DNA from: Betaproteobacteria bacterium
Lineage (GTDB): Bacteria > Pseudomonadota > Gammaproteobacteria > Burkholderiales > Casimicrobiaceae
Reading direction: 5' to 3'
Assembly: GCA_016861105.1 (NCBI GenBank)
Contig: BOKS01000001.1
Coordinates: 124,001-188,000, forward strand
Length of the DNA: 64,000 nt
Shown here: one piece after another, positions 43,456-52,428 of the stretch
Position numbering within the stretch: position 1 is the stretch's first letter
How the letters are laid out: every line of letters begins with the position of its first letter
Position numbers and translations under genes: made by a program
Notes under the pieces: model-generated
Told to the model about the DNA's origin: nothing
Database searches by the model: none
The model's input: the letters and a program-made list of their open reading frames with translations, nothing else

Positions 43456-44420
43456 GCGTCGTCGCCGAGGGGAGGGGCGGCGAACGCGGCCCGCCGCGGC
43501 AGCCACCGCTCGCGCCAGCCGCCGCGGCCGACGTCCCACCGCGCCGCGGCGCCGCGGCCCTCGCCGACGAGCACGAGCCGGTCGATGCGGCCACGGTCGA
43601 GCGCGTCCAGCACGGGTGCGAGCACGTCGCGCGCGAAGTCGTCGAGCATCCGCGCATCGTGCAGCGGTTCCGTGCAGGCGGCGATCGACGCTTCGGCGGA
43701 GGCCTGCGCGAGCGAGTGGCGCAGCGCGGACGGCGGCGCGACGTCGGCGCCGGCCATGCGCGCGAGCCCGCGCAGCACGTCGCCGTCGCGCGCGGGCGCC
43801 GCGAAGACGCGGAGCGCCGGCGCGACGCCCGCGGGCAAGCACCCGGCGTCCGCGAACCACAGCGCGTGCACGGGTGCCCGCTCGCGCGCGGCCACCGGCT
43901 GTCCGTGCAGCAGCATCTGGACCTCGGTCCACCAGCGACGCCAGCGCTTCGCGTCGGCGCCCGACGGCAGGCGCGAGCGCAGCGGCCGGCCCACCGCGGC
44001 GCCGAGCGGCACGGTGTCGAGCGCGTACGGCACGGCCGACCGCACGAACCACGCGTCGCGTCGCGGCGCCGCGAACGCGAGGCCGTCCTCGGCGAAGTGG
44101 CGCTCGAGCAGCGCGCGCAGCGCCGCGACCTCGTCGTCGCGCAGGTCGTCGACCCGTGCGACGATGCGCACGTCGTCGTGGCTCACGTGCGTCGTCACGG
44201 GATCGGCGCGCGCGACCCAGTCGCCGCCGACGTCGATGCCCGCGCCCAGCGCCGCGAGCGGCGCGGCCGCGGCCTCGATGCCGAGCGCGCGCAGCAGCGC
44301 CGCCTCCGCGCCGTCGACCACCTCGGCGCGCGCCCGCGCGGCGACGCGCGCGAGCGCGCCGCACGCGGCGAGCGTTGCGGCGTCGAGGTCGAGCAGTCGG
44401 GGAACGAGCAGGGCGAGCAT
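43452..44420 (-). CDS. RpfE-like / phosphoglycerate-mutase-related protein beside recJ
   Basis: 322 residues from an ATG at 44420. Conserved N-terminal MLALLVPRLLDLDA and C-terminal RIDRLVLVGEGRGAAARWDVGRG segments are those of proteins annotated as RpfE or cofactor-independent phosphoglycerate mutase-like (alkaline phosphatase superfamily) that lie next to recJ in Xanthomonas and betaproteobacteria. The metal-binding motifs of active phosphoglycerate mutases are not visible, so enzymatic activity is doubtful. Function is unknown; coupling to recJ by a four-base overlap is conserved in spirit with rpfE-recJ. An ATG at 44504 is an alternative start. Confidence 0.7.
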   Translation of the reverse strand: MLALLVPRLLDLDAATLAACGALARVAARARAEVVDGAEAALLRALGIEAAAAPLAALGAGIDVGGDWVARADPVTTHVSHDDVRIVARVDDLRDDEVAALRALLERHFAEDGLAFAAPRRDAWFVRSAVPYALDTVPLGAAVGRPLRSRLPSGADAKRWRRWWTEVQMLLHGQPVAARERAPVHALWFADAGCLPAGVAPALRVFAAPARDGDVLRGLARMAGADVAPPSALRHSLAQASAEASIAACTEPLHDARMLDDFARDVLAPVLDALDRGRIDRLVLVGEGRGAAARWDVGRGGWRERWLPRRAAFAAPPLGDDA

Positions 44421-44503
44421 CGCGTGGCGCACGACGGGCCGCGGCGGCAGGCGCGCCGTCGCGTGGGGCGCGGCGGCCGGGGCGCGGGGACGCCAGAGTA
44501 GCA

Positions 44504-44512
44504 TGCGATAAT
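44504..44512 (+). promoter_or_regulatory. Extended -10 promoter candidate for lolCD
   Basis: TGC-GATAAT is an extended -10 element about 40 bp before lolC. No -35 box is evident, which is acceptable for this promoter class. Confidence 0.45.
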
Positions 44513-44552
44513 CGCGCGCCCTGCCGCGAAGCGGCGCCGCGCTTTCTTGCCC

Positions 44553-45800
44553 GTGTCCCCCTACGAACTGGCCGTCGGCCTGCGCTACGTGCGCTCGCGC
44601 AAGGGGTCGGGGCGCAACACCTTCATCTCGTTCATCGCGCTGATCTCGATGGCCGGCATCGCGCTCGGCGTGGCCGCGCTGATCGTCGTGCTCTCGGTGA
44701 TGAACGGCTTCCAGCACGAGCTGCGCACGCGCATCCTGTCGGTCGCCTCGCACGTCGAGATCCGCGGGCTGCCGGACCTCGCCGACTGGCGCTCCGTCGC
44801 GCAGGCGGCGCGGGCGCAGCCGCGCGTGGTCGCGGCCGCGCCGTTCGTCCTGGGGCAGGGCATGCTGTCGGCGGCCGACGTCAACCGCGGCGTCCTCGTG
44901 CGAGGCATCGACCCCGCGCTCGAGGACACGGTCGCCGACATCGGGCGCTCGATGCGCCAGGGCGCGCTCGCCGACCTCGCGCCCGGCGAGTTCGGCATCG
45001 TCGTCGGCACCGAGCTCGCGCGCGCGCTCGGCGTGCGCCTCGGCGATGCCGTGGTCCTGATCACGCCGCAGGGCACGGTGACCCCCGCCGGCACGCTGCC
45101 GCGCGTGCGCAGCTTCCGCGTCGTGGGCATCTTCGAGATCGGCATGTACGAGTTCGACAGCGGGCTCGCGATCACGCACCTGGACGACGCGCGCCGGCTG
45201 TACCGCGTCGAGGGCGTGTCGGGCGTGCGCCTGAAGCTCGACGACCTGTTCGCCGCGCCGTCGGTGGCGCGCTCGCTCGCGCGCGCGATGCCGGTCGACG
45301 TCGACGTGCGCGACTGGACGCAGAGCCACGCGAACTTCTTCCGCGCGGTCGCCATCGAGAAGCGGGTGATGTTCATCATCCTGACGCTGATCGTCGCGGT
45401 CGCGGCGTTCAACATCGTGAGCGCGCAGGTCATGGTCGTCACCGACAAGCAGGCCGACATCGCGATCCTGCGCACGCTCGGCGCCGCGCCGTCGTCGATC
45501 CTCGCGATCTTCGTGATCCAGGGCGCGCTGATCGGGATCATCGGGACGCTGATCGGCGTCGCCGGCGGCGTCGCGCTCGCGGCCAACGTCGACGTCGTCG
45601 TGCCGGCGATCGAGCGCGCGTTCTCGATCCAGTTCCTCGACAAGTCGGTCTACTACATCAGCGAGCTGCCCTCGCAGCTGCAGCGCAACGACGTCGTGAC
45701 GATCGCCGGCATCGCGCTCGGCCTCGCGCTGGTGGCGACGCTCTACCCGGCGTGGAAGGCCGCGCGCGTCAACCCGGCGGCGGCGCTGCGCTATGAGTGA
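44553..45800 (+). CDS. lolC: Lipoprotein-releasing ABC transporter permease LolC/LolE
   Basis: 415 residues from a GTG at 44553; a TTG six bases earlier is possible. Start is judged from the family pattern [17 protein letters not shown]. Four membrane helices, one near the N-terminus (about 25-50) and three near the C-terminus (FtsX type), flank a large periplasmic MacB-like domain. It carries the characteristic [18 protein letters not shown] segment. With LolD it extracts lipoproteins from the inner membrane and hands them to LolA. The single gene probably plays both LolC and LolE roles, as only one copy precedes lolD here. Confidence 0.92.
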   Translation: MSPYELAVGLRYVRSRKGSGRNTFISFIALISMAGIALGVAALIVVLSVMNGFQHELRTRILSVASHVEIRGLPDLADWRSVAQAARAQPRVVAAAPFVLGQGMLSAADVNRGVLVRGIDPALEDTVADIGRSMRQGALADLAPGEFGIVVGTELARALGVRLGDAVVLITPQGTVTPAGTLPRVRSFRVVGIFEIGMYEFDSGLAITHLDDARRLYRVEGVSGVRLKLDDLFAAPSVARSLARAMPVDVDVRDWTQSHANFFRAVAIEKRVMFIILTLIVAVAAFNIVSAQVMVVTDKQADIAILRTLGAAPSSILAIFVIQGALIGIIGTLIGVAGGVALAANVDVVVPAIERAFSIQFLDKSVYYISELPSQLQRNDVVTIAGIALGLALVATLYPAWKAARVNPAAALRYE

Positions 45801-46521
45801 GCCGGCCGCGGCCGTCCCGGTCCTGTCGTGCCGCGGGCTCGCGAAGACCTACACCGGGGGCCCGCAGGACGTGCCCGTGCTCGCCGGTGTGGACCTCGAC
45901 GTGCGGCCCGGCGAGCGGATCGCGATCGTCGGCGCGTCCGGCTCGGGCAAGAGCACGCTGCTGCACCTCCTCGGCGGCCTCGACGCGCCCACGGCCGGCG
46001 AGGTCGCGGTCGACGGACGCACGCTGGCAGCGCTCACGGAGGCCGAGCGCGGCCGCGTCCGCAACCGCGCGCTCGGGTTCATCTACCAGTTCCACCACCT
46101 GCTGCCCGAGTTCAGCGCGATCGAGAACGTCGCGATGCCGCTGGCGATCCGCCGCGTGCCGCCGGCGCAGGCGGCGGACGAGGCCACGGGGATGCTCGGG
46201 AAGGTCGGCCTCGCGCACCGGCTGCGCCACCTGCCGGGCGAGCTCTCCGGCGGCGAGCGCCAGCGCGTCGCGCTCGCGCGTGCGCTGGTCACCCGGCCCC
46301 GCTGCGTGCTCGCCGACGAGCCGACCGGCAATCTCGACCGGCGCACCGCGGGCCAGGTGTTCGACCTGATGCTCGAGCTCAACCGGGTCGTCGGAACGGC
46401 GCTGGTGATCGTCACGCACGACCCGGAGCTCGCTGCGCGGACGGACCGGACGCTGCACCTGGTCGACGGCGTGCTCCACGGCGGCGCGGAGCGGCGCACG
46501 GGAACGGCCGGCGCCGCATGA
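45793..46521 (+). CDS. lolD: Lipoprotein-releasing ABC transporter ATPase LolD
   Basis: 242 residues from an ATG at 45793, overlapping lolC by 8 nt. ABC domain with Walker [10 protein letters not shown], the LolD motif [22 protein letters not shown], signature LSGGERQR, Walker [12 protein letters not shown] and the VTHD switch. It powers lipoprotein release. Lipoproteins encoded in this window (BamD, the RND adaptor, the efflux channel, the Mla auxiliary protein) would be among its cargo. Confidence 0.95.
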   Translation: MSEPAAAVPVLSCRGLAKTYTGGPQDVPVLAGVDLDVRPGERIAIVGASGSGKSTLLHLLGGLDAPTAGEVAVDGRTLAALTEAERGRVRNRALGFIYQFHHLLPEFSAIENVAMPLAIRRVPPAQAADEATGMLGKVGLAHRLRHLPGELSGGERQRVALARALVTRPRCVLADEPTGNLDRRTAGQVFDLMLELNRVVGTALVIVTHDPELAARTDRTLHLVDGVLHGGAERRTGTAGAA

Positions 46522-46667
46522 GCGGCGGCGCATGCGGCGCTGCACAACCGGCGCGCGACTCGAAGGCGCGCGTCTGTCGGGTTTATGTGCAGGAGTTCGC
46601 CGATTCGTTCCTACAATGGCGGCGTTGCCACCCGTCGGCCGCGCGTGCCGGCGCGCTCGGCGACGCG

Positions 46668-47396
46668 ATGCCGCCACCGATGCACGTCCGACCTTCCACC
46701 GACGATCCGCCGACCGCGCCGCGCGACGCGGCGTCCGCGGACGCGCTCGGCGTCGTGCTGCTGCACGCCGCGTCCTGCCCCGCGCCGCTCCGCCGCGCGC
46801 TCGAGACCGCGCCCGACGTCCGCCTCGTCGTGCCGGAGGAAGCCGGTGGCGGCGAGCGCCGGGCCGACGTCGTCGTGCTGGACGTCGACGCACGCGACCC
46901 GCTCGCCGAGCGCGCCGTCCGCGAGGCCAGCGCGCGCTGGCGGCCGGCGCCGCTGCTCGTGTCGACGGCGTCCGAGGATCGGGCGTGCAACCGCCGCCTC
47001 GTGCGCGCCGGGGCGCGCGGCGTGGTCACGCACGCGCGGGGCGAGGATCACCTGCTGACCGCGATCCGCCGCGTGCGCGACGGCGAGATCTGGCTCGCGC
47101 GCGCGTGCATGAGCCGGCTGATCGACGAACTCGCGCGCGGCGATCCCTCGCCGCCGCCGCACCTCGCGTCGGCGGAGGGGCTGGAGAAGCTGACCGAGCG
47201 GGAGCGCGAGGTCGTCGCGCTGATCGCCCGGGGGCTGCACAACAAGGCGATCGCCGCGGAGCTGCGCATCACCGACCACACGGTGCGGCACCACCTGACC
47301 GCGATCTTCGCGAAGCTGGGCGTCGCGGACCGCCTCGAGCTCGCCGTGTACGCGTTCCGCCACCGGGCCGCGGGCGGCGGCGGGCCGGCCGGATGA
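46668..47396 (+). CDS. LuxR/NarL-type regulator with degenerate receiver domain
   Basis: 242 residues from an ATG at 46668 (a second ATG at 46680 is possible). The C-terminal LuxR helix-turn-helix is clear: LTEREREVVALIARGLHNKAIAAELRI broken at the turn, then TVRHHLTAIFAKLG. The N-terminal 130 residues have a receiver-like fold with an Asp in DVVVLDVDA and Ser in LLVSTAS. The acidic pair expected near the N-terminus and the conserved Lys after GARGVVTHARG are absent. It may therefore be phosphorylation-independent. No sensor kinase is adjacent, and targets are unknown. Confidence 0.82.
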   Translation: MPPPMHVRPSTDDPPTAPRDAASADALGVVLLHAASCPAPLRRALETAPDVRLVVPEEAGGGERRADVVVLDVDARDPLAERAVREASARWRPAPLLVSTASEDRACNRRLVRAGARGVVTHARGEDHLLTAIRRVRDGEIWLARACMSRLIDELARGDPSPPPHLASAEGLEKLTEREREVVALIARGLHNKAIAAELRITDHTVRHHLTAIFAKLGVADRLELAVYAFRHRAAGGGGPAG

Positions 47397-47415
47397 GGCG
47401 CGCGGACGCGCGTCG

Positions 47416-48363
47416 TCAGTCGCCGACCGCGCGCAGCGGCGCCGCCGGCAGCAGCCCGGCGTGCCGCGCGAGCCGCGCGAGCTCCGCGCGCTCGGCGTCG
47501 TCGACGCCGAGCTGCGGCGCCCGCACGGTCGCGTGCGGGAACAGGCCCTGCAGCTTCAGGACCTCCTTCATCCGCGGACGGTAGTCGCGGATGGGCGCGC
47601 GCCAGCAATGGCGCGCCAGCGGCCCGAGGCGCTCCCAGATCGCGGCGCCGCGCGCGTAGTCGCCGGCGGCGGCGCAACGCTGCATCTCGACGAGCTCGGC
47701 GGTGGCCGTGCCCGCGAAGCCGATCAGCGCGCCGTCGCACCCCATCACCATCGCCTCCCAGATGAAGGTGTCGCTGCCGGTGAGGATGCCGAGCTTGCGC
47801 GGCAGGGCCTTCGCGGCGTCGATCGTCTCGACCGTCTTCGGCGTGTCGAACGAGGCCTCCTTGAGGCCGACGATCTGCGGGATCGTGCACAGGCGGGCGA
47901 GCGTCTCCGGCGGGAAGTCCGGCCCGAAGGCCCTGGGGAACTGGAACGCGAACATCGGCAGCCCGACGCCGTCGGCGATGGCCTTGTGGTAGCGGTAGAT
48001 CATCTCGGCGGGCACGGGGTTGCCGAGGAACGTCGGGAACGGCGGGAAGATCGCGAACGCCTCGGCGCCGGCGGCGGCGAGCTCCCGGCCCCAGCGCACC
48101 GCGTCGCGCGTCGATCCGGCGATGATCCCGGACACGAGCGGGCACGCGCCTGCGATCGCAGCCTTCGCGACCTTGAGCACCTCGAGCTGCTCGTCGCGGT
48201 CGAGCGCCGGGCCCTCGCTCGCGTCCATGTTCATCGCGATGGCCGTGGGCCGCTGCGCCGCGATCCACGCCATGTAGGCGCGCAGCGTCGACCAGTCGAT
48301 CGACTCGTCGGGCAGCATCGGGAGGAACGGGGCGGCGACGATGCCGCGGGCGGCGACGGTCAT
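47416..48363 (-). CDS. DapA-family (dihydrodipicolinate synthase-like) aldolase/lyase, atypical active site
   Basis: 315 residues from an ATG at 48363 overlapping the ATPase stop (ATGA). It is a TIM-barrel of the DHDPS/NAL family. Schiff-base Lys168 is present in VGLKEAS. The usual active-site Tyr of the LYNVP motif appears as Phe140 (FAFQFP), and the GTTGE substrate loop reads MDASEG. This pattern argues against lysine biosynthesis and for a catabolic aldolase, dehydratase or decarboxylase acting on a 2-keto acid. It is the last gene of the IclR-cupin-ABC operon and presumably acts on the imported compound. Confidence 0.82.
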   Translation of the reverse strand: MTVAARGIVAAPFLPMLPDESIDWSTLRAYMAWIAAQRPTAIAMNMDASEGPALDRDEQLEVLKVAKAAIAGACPLVSGIIAGSTRDAVRWGRELAAAGAEAFAIFPPFPTFLGNPVPAEMIYRYHKAIADGVGLPMFAFQFPRAFGPDFPPETLARLCTIPQIVGLKEASFDTPKTVETIDAAKALPRKLGILTGSDTFIWEAMVMGCDGALIGFAGTATAELVEMQRCAAAGDYARGAAIWERLGPLARHCWRAPIRDYRPRMKEVLKLQGLFPHATVRAPQLGVDDAERAELARLARHAGLLPAAPLRAVGD

Positions 48364-49244
48364 GGGGGATCTCCTCCGGTCGGCGGCACGACCTGGCCCG
48401 CGCCGTGCAGGACGCCGCGCGCGAGGAAGATGCCGGTGATGCGCTCGGCGGCCTCGACGAACGCCGGGTGGCGGCGCGCCTCGAGTCCGCGCGGGCGCGG
48501 GATGCGGATGTCCATCACCTGCTCGATGCGGCCCGGCCGCGGGCTCATCACCACCACGCGGTCGGCGAGCAGCACGGCCTCGTCGATCGAGTGCGTGATG
48601 AACAGCACCGTCTTGTTCGTGGCCATCCACAGCGCCTCGAGGTCGAGGCGCATCTGCTCGCGCGTGAGGGCGTCGAGCGCGCCGAACGGCTCGTCCATCA
48701 GCAGCAGCGGCGCGTCGTGGATCAGCGCGCGCGCGATCGCGGCACGCTGGCGCATCCCGCCCGACAGCTCGTGCGGGTGGCGGTCGGCGAAGTCCGCGAG
48801 ACCGACCTGCGCGAGCAGCTTCATGGCGCGCTCGCGGTAGGGCCGCGGGTCGACGCCGCGCAGCTCGAGCTGGACGAGGACGTTGTCCAGCACGTTGCGC
48901 CACTCCAGCAGCACCGGGCTCTGGAACACGATGCCGAGGTTCGTCTGCGGGCCGGCGACGGGCTTGCCGCCGACCTCGACCACGCCCTCGCTCGCCGGGT
49001 GCAGGCCGGCGATGATCCGCAGCAGCGTGCTCTTGCCGCAGCCCGACGGGCCCACGATCGCGAGGAACTCGCCCTCGCGGATCGCGAGATCGACCGCCTC
49101 CAGCGCGTGCGTCGCGCGCGCCGCGGCGCCGTGGCCGCGGCGGTAGGTCTTGGCCACGCCGCGCAGGTCGACGTAGACGCGGCGCGCCGCCGCGGCGTCG
49201 CCGTCGGCGGGCGCCGGCACGGCCTTCGTCACGACCTTCAGCAT
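48360..49244 (-). CDS. NitT/TauT-type ABC transporter ATPase
   Basis: 294 residues from an ATG at 49244. Walker A GPSGCGKST, the Q-loop GIVFQSPVLLEWRNVLDNV typical of SsuB/TauB ATPases, signature LSGGMRQR, Walker B LLLMDEPFGALD and switch His in FITHSIDEA. It works with the adjacent permease and NMT1-type binding protein to import a small organic anion or aromatic/heterocyclic compound. It follows the binding-protein gene by 43 bp. Confidence 0.92.
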   Translation of the reverse strand: MLKVVTKAVPAPADGDAAAARRVYVDLRGVAKTYRRGHGAAARATHALEAVDLAIREGEFLAIVGPSGCGKSTLLRIIAGLHPASEGVVEVGGKPVAGPQTNLGIVFQSPVLLEWRNVLDNVLVQLELRGVDPRPYRERAMKLLAQVGLADFADRHPHELSGGMRQRAAIARALIHDAPLLLMDEPFGALDALTREQMRLDLEALWMATNKTVLFITHSIDEAVLLADRVVVMSPRPGRIEQVMDIRIPRPRGLEARRHPAFVEAAERITGIFLARGVLHGAGQVVPPTGGDPP

Positions 49245-49287
49245 CGCGCCGTCACGGCGCCGCCCGCGTTCCCGGCCCGCCGCCGGG

Positions 49288-50274
49288 TCACTTCGGCAGG
49301 AAGTCGTTGGTGTGGAACGCCGTCCACGGCTGGTTCGTCTGCAGGTCGCGGTACTGCTTCAGGATCTGCAGCGTCTGGTCCCAGTCGGCCTGCGCGCCCC
49401 AGCCGATGCGCCCCTTGCTGTTCTTGCTGTCGAGAAGCTCGATGTCCACCATCAGCTGGTCGAGCGTCGACTGGCGGTTGAGGTCCGGCTTGACCTTCAG
49501 CGCCGCGTCGACCGCCGCGCCCGGGTTCTTCTTCGCCTCCTCCCACGACTTGACGGATGCGCGCAGGAACCGGCGGACGAGGTCGGGGTTCTTCTGCAGC
49601 GTCTCGTTCTTCGCGACGATCGTCATGCCGACGATGTTCGCGCCCCAGTCGGCGTAGCGCATCGCCGCCGGGTTGAAGCCGCGCTGCTTGATGAGGAAGT
49701 ACTGGTCGTCGGCGCCGCCGAGCAGCGCGTCGGCCCTCTTCTCGAGCACCGTCACGACCTTGGCCGCCGGGTCGACCTGCACCATCGAGATCTTGCCGCA
49801 GTCGACGTTGTTCGCCTTGCACACCGCCTGCAGGAGCGAGCCGAGCGGGTCGCCCGGCGACACCGCGACGCGCTTGCCCTCGAGGTCCTTCGGGGTCTTG
49901 ATGCCGTTCTCGGCCAGCGACACCACGGAGAAGCCGGTCGAGTTGAGCAGCGACATCACCGACTTCACCTCGGCGCCCTTGGCGGCGGTCACGATGACGG
50001 ACGAGGAGTCCGCCATGCCGAACGTGTCGGAGCCGGCCGCGACGACCTGCACCGTGTTCGCCGAGCCCCGCCCCTCGTTGATCGTGAGGTCGATGCCCTC
50101 GGCGGCGAAGAACCCGCGCTCCTTGCCGTAGTAGAACGGCACGTGCAGGCCGCCCAGGTACCAGTTGAGCCGCAGCGACACCTTGTCCTGCGCGGCGGCG
50201 GCGGCGGGCACCGCGAGCGCCGCGGCGGCCGCGAGCGCGGCGAGGCAGCGGGACGTGAATGGCCGGATCGACAT
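49288..50274 (-). CDS. NMT1/THI5-like periplasmic binding protein
   Basis: 328 residues from an ATG at 50274 with GAGGAGGAA upstream. A signal peptide (MSIRPFTSRCLAALAAA to AAAAAQ) precedes an NMT1/THI5-like fold: VSLRLNWYLGGLHVPFYYGKERGFF and GIDLTINEGRGSANTVQ, split by turns. Relatives bind pyrimidine precursors, riboflavin, sulfonates or aromatic acids; the ligand here is not predictable. The gene is the binding component of the ABC importer in this operon. Confidence 0.9.
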   Translation of the reverse strand: MSIRPFTSRCLAALAAAAALAVPAAAAAQDKVSLRLNWYLGGLHVPFYYGKERGFFAAEGIDLTINEGRGSANTVQVVAAGSDTFGMADSSSVIVTAAKGAEVKSVMSLLNSTGFSVVSLAENGIKTPKDLEGKRVAVSPGDPLGSLLQAVCKANNVDCGKISMVQVDPAAKVVTVLEKRADALLGGADDQYFLIKQRGFNPAAMRYADWGANIVGMTIVAKNETLQKNPDLVRRFLRASVKSWEEAKKNPGAAVDAALKVKPDLNRQSTLDQLMVDIELLDSKNSKGRIGWGAQADWDQTLQILKQYRDLQTNQPWTAFHTNDFLPK

Positions 50275-50316
50275 GACGTTTTCCTCCTCGTTGAACGACG
50301 GCTGACCGGGGCGGGC

Positions 50317-51150
50317 TTACAGGACTGCGTCGTGCGTCGCGCCCTGCTGGGACACGTGCCACGGGATGGCGATGCGCTCGATGATCTCGACCGCATAGTA
50401 GACGGCCAGCCCGATCAGCGACAGCAGGACGATGATCGCGAACACCATCGGCGTGTCGAGCTGCCCGTTGTACTGCAGCAGCAGGTAACCGAGGCCCTTG
50501 TCGGAGGCCACGAACTCGGCCACCACCGCGGCCGTGGCGGCGAGCGCCGCGCCGACCTTGAGACCGGTGAAGATCTGCGGCAGCGCCTGCGGCAGGCTGA
50601 TCTTCAGGAACATCCGCAGGCCCGAGGCGCCGGTCGTCCGCGCGAAGTCCATGACGTCGCGGTCGGCGCTCTTGAACCCGGCGATCGACGCGACGACGAT
50701 CGGGAAGAACGACAGCAGGAACACGAGCAGGACCTTCGGCGTGAACCCGAAGCCGAACCAGATGATGAACAGCGGCGCGATGGCGATCTTGGGGATGATC
50801 TGCAGGAACACGATCACCGGGTACACCGACTGCTCCATGAAGCGCGAGTAGGCGATCGCCAGCGCGAGCGGCACGCTCACCGCGACGGCGAGCGCGTATC
50901 CGGCGAGGATCTCCTGCGTGGTCACCCACGCGCCGCCCATCACCAGATCGTGCCGCTTCCAGAACTCGGTCCACACCTTGGACGGTGGCGGCAGCAGGTA
51001 CTCCTTGATCCCGAGGGCACGGACCGCCACCTCCCACACGACGATCAGCAGCGCGAAGACGAGCATCGCGCCGGCGCGCTTGCGCAGCCACGCGCCGACG
51101 GCGGCGCTGCGCGACGGCCGCGGCAGGGCGGCCACGGCCCCCGCGCTCAT
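50317..51150 (-). CDS. NitT/TauT-type ABC transporter permease
   Basis: 277 residues from an ATG at 51150 overlapping the cupin stop (ATGA). Six membrane helices and the BPD_transp_1 EAA-type loop (DRDVMDFARTTGASGLRMFLKISLPQALPQIF, in segments) that contacts the ATPase. SsuC/TauC family. Part of the IclR-regulated uptake operon. Confidence 0.92.
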   Translation of the reverse strand: MSAGAVAALPRPSRSAAVGAWLRKRAGAMLVFALLIVVWEVAVRALGIKEYLLPPPSKVWTEFWKRHDLVMGGAWVTTQEILAGYALAVAVSVPLALAIAYSRFMEQSVYPVIVFLQIIPKIAIAPLFIIWFGFGFTPKVLLVFLLSFFPIVVASIAGFKSADRDVMDFARTTGASGLRMFLKISLPQALPQIFTGLKVGAALAATAAVVAEFVASDKGLGYLLLQYNGQLDTPMVFAIIVLLSLIGLAVYYAVEIIERIAIPWHVSQQGATHDAVL

Positions 51151-51599
51151 CGCGCGCCCCACGGGGCGGGCGGCGCCGGGAGGTCCCAGGTGCCGTACTC
51201 CGCGGGGACGTTGATCTCCAGCACCTCGAGGTCGTCGGAGCGCGCGACGACGTTGTGCGGCACGCCGGCCGGCTGCGACAGCCCGGAGCCGGCGGTCACG
51301 ACCACGTCGCCGTCGACGCCGCCGAAGCGGAAGGTCAGCGATCCGCGCAGCACGTAGACGAAGTGGGCGGACATGTCGTGCCAGTGCCAGCCGGTCGGCG
51401 CGGGCAGCGGCGCGATCGCGCGGATGTGCTTGGCGCCGATGCGACCCTGCGTCGCCTGCGCGAGCCCGAGATCGCGGTACTCGACGTCGGCGCGCAGTCC
51501 CTCGCGCGTGAACCGCGCGCCGGAGGCATCCGCGAGCGCGAGGGCGGACAGCGCCTGCGCGAGCGCCAGCGGACCCTCGTAGCGGGACGGCGCGCTCAT
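51147..51599 (-). CDS. Cupin-domain protein
   Basis: 150 residues from an ATG at 51599. A single cupin barrel: motif 1 GWHWHDMSAHFVYVLRGSLTF supplies the His-x-His and a third metal ligand position, and motif 2 is LSQPAGVPHNVVA. The N-terminal 55 residues are unconserved. Cupins of this size may be isomerases, small dioxygenases or ligand sensors. Coupling by an ATGA overlap to the permease suggests a role in handling the transported compound. Confidence 0.82.
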   Translation of the reverse strand: MSAPSRYEGPLALAQALSALALADASGARFTREGLRADVEYRDLGLAQATQGRIGAKHIRAIAPLPAPTGWHWHDMSAHFVYVLRGSLTFRFGGVDGDVVVTAGSGLSQPAGVPHNVVARSDDLEVLEINVPAEYGTWDLPAPPAPWGAR

Positions 51600-51601
51600 G
51601 G

Positions 51602-52402
51602 TCAGGCGGCGCGCGGATCGCCGAGCGCCGCGCGGGCGGGCCACAGCTCGGCGAGCTCGGCGGCGGCGGCCACCGCCTCGCGCGCAAGCGCTTCGCGCCG
51701 TGCCGCGGGAAGCCGTGCCAGCGGGCCGGCGACGCTCACCGTCGCGACCACCGGTGCCCGCTCGCCGCGCTGCGCGCGCACCGCCGCGGCGACGGCGGCG
51801 ACGCCGGGCTCGCCTTCCTCGACGGCTTCGCCCCAGCCGCGCTTGCGCGTCGCGCGCAGCTCGCGGCGCAGCGCGGCGAGCGTGGTGACGGCGCGCGGGC
51901 CCGGTTGCTGCCGGCCGATCTGCCCCGCGCGCTCGACGATGGCGATCGCCCGCTCCTCGGCCAGGCTGGCGAGCCACGCCTTGCCCGTCGCCGTCGCGTG
52001 CAGCACGACCTCGCGTCCGGCGTGATCGTCGTAGCGCAGGCCGCGCGGGGCGCCCTGCGCCTTCGCGACCCACGTGAGCGTGTCGCCGTCGACCACGGCG
52101 AGCCGGGCGAGCTCGCCGGTGCGCGCGGCCAGCGCGTCGAGCACCGGCTGCGCGACGTCGCCGACGCCGGTCGCGGCGATGAAGCGGAAGGCGAGCGCGG
52201 GAAGCTTGAACGTCAGCATGTAGCGCTGGCTCGCCGGATCCTGGCGGACGAAGCCCCGGCCCTCGAGCAGCGCGAGGAAGCGGTGCGTCGCGCTCTTGGG
52301 AATCGCGAGGCGCGCCCCGACGGCCGACAGCGCGAGCCCCTCCGGCGCCTCGGCGAGCAGTTCGAGGACGTCGAGGCAGCGCTGGGCGGGGGAATGGAGC
52401 AT
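51602..52402 (-). CDS. IclR-family transcriptional regulator
   Basis: 266 residues from an ATG at 52402. An N-terminal winged helix (about 5-65: QRCLDVLELLAEAPEGLALSAVGARLAIPKSATHRFLALLEGRGFV in parts) is followed by an IclR effector-binding domain (about 80-260). It is the first gene of the operon ending with the DapA-family enzyme, ending 2 bp before the cupin gene. A perfect palindrome of IclR-operator type lies 11 bp upstream of its start, suggesting autoregulation of the whole operon. Longer upstream starts run through that operator. Confidence 0.9.
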   Translation of the reverse strand: MLHSPAQRCLDVLELLAEAPEGLALSAVGARLAIPKSATHRFLALLEGRGFVRQDPASQRYMLTFKLPALAFRFIAATGVGDVAQPVLDALAARTGELARLAVVDGDTLTWVAKAQGAPRGLRYDDHAGREVVLHATATGKAWLASLAEERAIAIVERAGQIGRQQPGPRAVTTLAALRRELRATRKRGWGEAVEEGEPGVAAVAAAVRAQRGERAPVVATVSVAGPLARLPAARREALAREAVAAAAELAELWPARAALGDPRAA

Positions 52403-52413
52403 CGGCGACCAAC

Positions 52414-52428
52414 TGGAACGCCGTTCCA
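52414..52428. promoter_or_regulatory. IclR-type operator palindrome
   Basis: TGGAACG-C-CGTTCCA is a perfect 15-bp palindrome of the TGGAA-N5-TTCCA class recognised by many IclR-family regulators. It lies just upstream of the regulator's own ATG, in the spacer shared with the divergent gene at 52657. Confidence 0.7.

Noticed and set aside
47416..48363. Lysine-biosynthetic DapA
   Set aside because: Key active-site positions differ (Tyr to Phe and the GTTGE loop), and the gene sits in a catabolic/transport operon.
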